7,994 bases of DNA from Deltaproteobacteria bacterium (GTDB taxonomy: Bacteria > Desulfobacterota > Binatia > DP-6), in NCBI GenBank assembly GCA_005879205.1, contig VBLD01000249.1, positions 1-7,994 on the forward strand, in the 5' to 3' direction. Under the pieces are notes generated by a model. It had not been told where the DNA came from. It ran no database searches and saw nothing but the letters and a program-made list of their open reading frames with translations. Positions 5,880-7,994 of this stretch are shown piece by piece; within the stretch, counting starts at the first letter, position 1, and every line of letters begins with the position of its first letter. The position numbers and the translations under genes were made by a program.

Positions 5880-7163
5880 TCACTCCCCCCACCGCACCTC
5901 GTGCAGGCGGAAGCGGTGTGGGAAGCCCTTGAGCGCTACGCGGCCGCGATTGGCGAAGGCGAAGCCCTTACCGGCGGCGAGCTGCCGGACGACGTCGGCG
6001 ACCAGGATCTGAGCGGGCCGCGCATGGGCGGTGATCCGCGCCGCCGCCTGCACGGCGCTGCCGAAGAGGTCCTGACCTTCCGCGACCGGCTCGCCCGCAT
6101 TGAGACCGATGCGCACCCGGATGGGGGCGTCGGGCTTGTCCGCGTTGTGAGCCGCGATAGCCTTCTGCACGGCGATGGCGCACTCGATGGCGCCCGAAGC
6201 CGACCCGAACGCGGCCATGATGCCGTCGCCGGTGTGCTTGATCTCGGTGCCGCCGTGATGGCGAAGCGCGTCGCGGATGATCGTGTCGTGGACGCGCAGC
6301 AACTCTTGCGCGCGAGCGTCGCCCAGCTGGTGGGTGAGCGCGGTCGAGCCCGACATGTCGCTGAAGAAGATGATCTGCAGGCCGGACGCGGTCTCGGGTG
6401 CGGCCGGGCGCGGCTGCGCGGTCGCCTCCGCCTCGCGCGGGGGGTCGCCGAGGAAGGCCCTCAGGGCCGCGAGGAGGGCTTTGGTGTCGCCCTGCCAGGG
6501 CAGGTGCTGATCGCCGGGCAGGGGGACGAGCTGGGCGTTCGGCAGGAGCGCGGCCAGCTCCCGACCGCACTCGAACGGCACGGCCGGATCCTCGCGGCGG
6601 TGGGCGACGACCGCCGGCATCGTGAGCCGAGGCAGGTACTCCCGGACGTCGATCCGGAACAGGCTCTCCTCCATGATGGCCGCCGCCGTCTCGGGCGAGG
6701 CAGCCTGCTTCTGATATGTGCTGATCGCGTCGGTCGTCTCCTTGTCGGCGCCGGGAGCGATGAAGCGCGCGAAGGCCGCGTAGCAGACGAGCCGGCTCAC
6801 CCGCTCCGGATGCGTGGCAGCATAGATGATGCCCGCCGGGCTGTTCAGGGACCAGATGAGGAGCGTGACGCTCTCGAGCCCGAGGTGATCGACGACCGCC
6901 TCGATGTCCCGCGCGCGCGCCGCGGCCGAGACGTCCGGGACGTCGCGGTCCGAGAGCCCGGTGCCGCGCCCGTCGAACTGGATGACGGTCCGATGGCTGC
7001 CGAGCTTGTCGTAGAAGGACGGGAAGTGATTCATCAGCTGCAGGTCGAGGTCGAGGTGGGACACCCAGGGCGGCGTCACGACCATCGGCGGCCCCTGGCC
7101 GGTGATGCGATAGGCGATCAGCACGCCGTCCGAGGCACGGGCGAACTGGATGCGCTGCTGCAT
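5880..7163 (-). CDS. Alpha/beta-hydrolase fused to a class III adenylate/guanylate cyclase domain (LipJ/Rv1900c-like architecture)
   Basis: The protein has 427 residues, from ATG 7163-7161 to TGA 5882-5880. Residues 1-240 are an alpha/beta-hydrolase: strand-turn TPPWVSHLDLD (30-40), FDGRGTGLSD (63-72), nucleophile elbow IWSLNS (103-108), HRREDPAVP (188-196) and GDQHLPW (217-223), suggesting a Ser105-Asp192-His220 triad. A Pro/Ala-rich linker (240-260) leads to the cyclase domain: FSDMSGST (267-274, metal Asp269), IKHTGDGIMAAF (308-319, metal Asp313 and adenine-selecting Lys309), DLFGSAVQAAARI (365-377, adenine-selecting Asp365 and Arg376). It should make cAMP from ATP in the cytosol. No membrane segment is seen. 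Odd points: the elbow lacks both glycines of GxSxG, and the transition-state Asn position is Gln372. The start is 2 nt after the ilvD stop with no Shine-Dalgarno, so reinitiation is likely. A longer start at 7265 would lie inside ilvD and is rejected. Confidence 0.9.
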   Translation of the reverse strand: MQQRIQFARASDGVLIAYRITGQGPPMVVTPPWVSHLDLDLQLMNHFPSFYDKLGSHRTVIQFDGRGTGLSDRDVPDVSAAARARDIEAVVDHLGLESVTLLIWSLNSPAGIIYAATHPERVSRLVCYAAFARFIAPGADKETTDAISTYQKQAASPETAAAIMEESLFRIDVREYLPRLTMPAVVAHRREDPAVPFECGRELAALLPNAQLVPLPGDQHLPWQGDTKALLAALRAFLGDPPREAEATAQPRPAAPETASGLQIIFFSDMSGSTALTHQLGDARAQELLRVHDTIIRDALRHHGGTEIKHTGDGIMAAFGSASGAIECAIAVQKAIAAHNADKPDAPIRVRIGLNAGEPVAEGQDLFGSAVQAAARITAHARPAQILVADVVRQLAAGKGFAFANRGRVALKGFPHRFRLHEVRWGE

Positions 7164-7165
7164 GC

Positions 7166-7994
7166 TCAGCGCGGACGCGTGACCGCTCCCTCCGCCGCCG
7201 ACGACACCAGCGCGACGTACTTGGCGAACACCCCGCTCGTGTAGCGCGGGGCGGGCGCGCGCCACCGGGCCAGGCGCTCGCGGAGCGTCGCCTCGGGCAT
7301 CTCGACGTCGAGCCGGCGGGCCTCGACGTCGAAGCTGATCGTGTCGCCTTCCTCCACCGCCGCGATCGGGCCGCCCACCGCGGCCTCGGGGGCGACGTGC
7401 CCCGCCATGAGACCCCGCGTCGCACCGCTGAAGCGCCCGTCGGTCAAGAGCGCGACCTGCTCGCCGAGCCCCTCGCCGACCAGCGCCGCGGTCACGCCGA
7501 GCATCTCGCGCATGCCGGGGCCTCCGCGGGGCCCCTCGTAGCGGATGACGACCACGTCGCCGGCGCGGATCTCGCGTCGCGTGACCGCCGCCATCGCGTC
7601 CTCCTCGCGGTCGAAGACGCGCGCCGGGCCGCGGTGCCGCAGCCGCTCGTGGCCGGCCACCTTCACCACGCAGCCGTCTGGCGCGAGGTTGCCGCGCAGG
7701 ATGACGAGGCCGCCGGTCGGCTTGAGCGGCTGCTCGAGGGGCCGCACGACCTCCTGCCCGCGACGCTCGCCCGCGCGTGCCGCCTCCTCGGCGAAGGTCC
7801 GGCCGGTGGCGGTGAGGGCGGCACCGTCGGCGAGCCCGGCGGCCACCAGTCGCTTGGCGACCACGCCGCTGCCCCCCGCCTGGCCGAGGTCGACCGCCGT
7901 GAACCGGCCGCCGGGCTTCAGGTCCGCCCAGAGAGGTGTCCGGCGGCTCACGCGGTCGAAGTCGTCGATGGTGAGCGGCACGCCCACCTCGTGG
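7166..7994 (-). CDS. ilvD: Dihydroxy-acid dehydratase IlvD, C-terminal half; 5' end beyond the window
   Basis: About 275 residues are visible, with TGA at 7168-7166. The frame continues off the right edge (HEVGVPLTIDDFDRVS is typical mid-protein sequence, so the GTG at 7987 is not a real start). The full family length is about 560. IlvD dehydrates 2,3-dihydroxy-isovalerate and -methylvalerate to 2-oxo acids in branched-chain amino acid synthesis. Visible conserved blocks are TPLWADLKPGGRF, EVVRPLEQPLKPTGGL, LRGNLAPDGCVVKVAG, YEGPRGGPGMREML and LLTDGRFSGATRGLMAGHV, the last containing the Ser of the conserved DGRFSG block. The Fe-S cluster cysteines lie in the part not seen, so the cluster type and the separation from sugar-acid dehydratases (EDD, YjhG) cannot be fully checked, though the motifs favour IlvD. 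It is followed by the cyclase gene after 2 nt on the same strand. Confidence 0.92.
   Translation of the reverse strand, partial: HEVGVPLTIDDFDRVSRRTPLWADLKPGGRFTAVDLGQAGGSGVVAKRLVAAGLADGAALTATGRTFAEEAARAGERRGQEVVRPLEQPLKPTGGLVILRGNLAPDGCVVKVAGHERLRHRGPARVFDREEDAMAAVTRREIRAGDVVVIRYEGPRGGPGMREMLGVTAALVGEGLGEQVALLTDGRFSGATRGLMAGHVAPEAAVGGPIAAVEEGDTISFDVEARRLDVEMPEATLRERLARWRAPAPRYTSGVFAKYVALVSSAAEGAVTRPR

Noticed and set aside
5901..7244. A 447-codon plus-strand frame opposite the cyclase, and a 485-codon minus-strand frame (5968-7425) in another phase
   Set aside because: Both are low-complexity shadows with no motifs. The 5880-7163 frame carries all hydrolase and cyclase motifs.

Overview
This is a GC-rich window (60-70% or more in most lines counted by hand) with compact, mostly bacterial metabolic genes. 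It holds eight protein-coding genes. The two at the window edges are cut off. The gene content suggests an uncultured Gram-negative lineage near the old Deltaproteobacteria (Myxococcota or Candidatus Binatota type): a LipJ-like hydrolase-cyclase fusion, an MGAT-like lysophospholipid acyltransferase, a Cys-rich exported protein and a chlorite-dismutase-family HemQ. That placement is inference, and no rRNA or tRNA is present to test it.

Layout, left to right. (1) 2-982, minus strand: an adenylylsulfate (APS) kinase whose reading frame runs without a stop into the C-terminal part of a PhoD-like phosphatase/phosphodiesterase and off the left edge. (2) 1131-1982, plus strand: an acyltransferase divergent from it, with a strong ribosome binding site. 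(3) 2010-2140: a near-perfect 25-bp inverted repeat enclosing about 80 nt, placed almost symmetrically between two convergent genes. (4) 4438 down to 2166, minus strand: a two-gene operon of an AMP-forming acyl-CoA synthetase and an FMN nitroreductase. The nitroreductase Shine-Dalgarno overlaps the synthetase stop codon. (5) 4549-5013, plus strand: a small secreted protein with 18 cysteines. (6) 5061-5873, plus strand: coproheme decarboxylase (HemQ/ChdC) with all key residues. (7) 7994 down to 5880, minus strand: the C-terminal half of dihydroxy-acid dehydratase (IlvD), then, 2 nt after its stop, an alpha/beta-hydrolase fused to a class III adenylate cyclase.

How the genes work together: no single pathway spans the window. 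The synthetase and nitroreductase are probably co-translated and may act on a common carboxylic acid substrate. IlvD and the cyclase are transcriptionally linked and probably translationally coupled. The PAPS, heme and phospholipid functions look like independent housekeeping genes.

The most unusual items are the APS kinase-PhoD fusion frame, which is either a real gene fusion or an assembly chimera, and the 131-bp inverted-repeat element at 2010-2140. I found no CRISPR array, insertion sequence, prophage gene or RNA gene, and no stretch over 300 bases without a gene.
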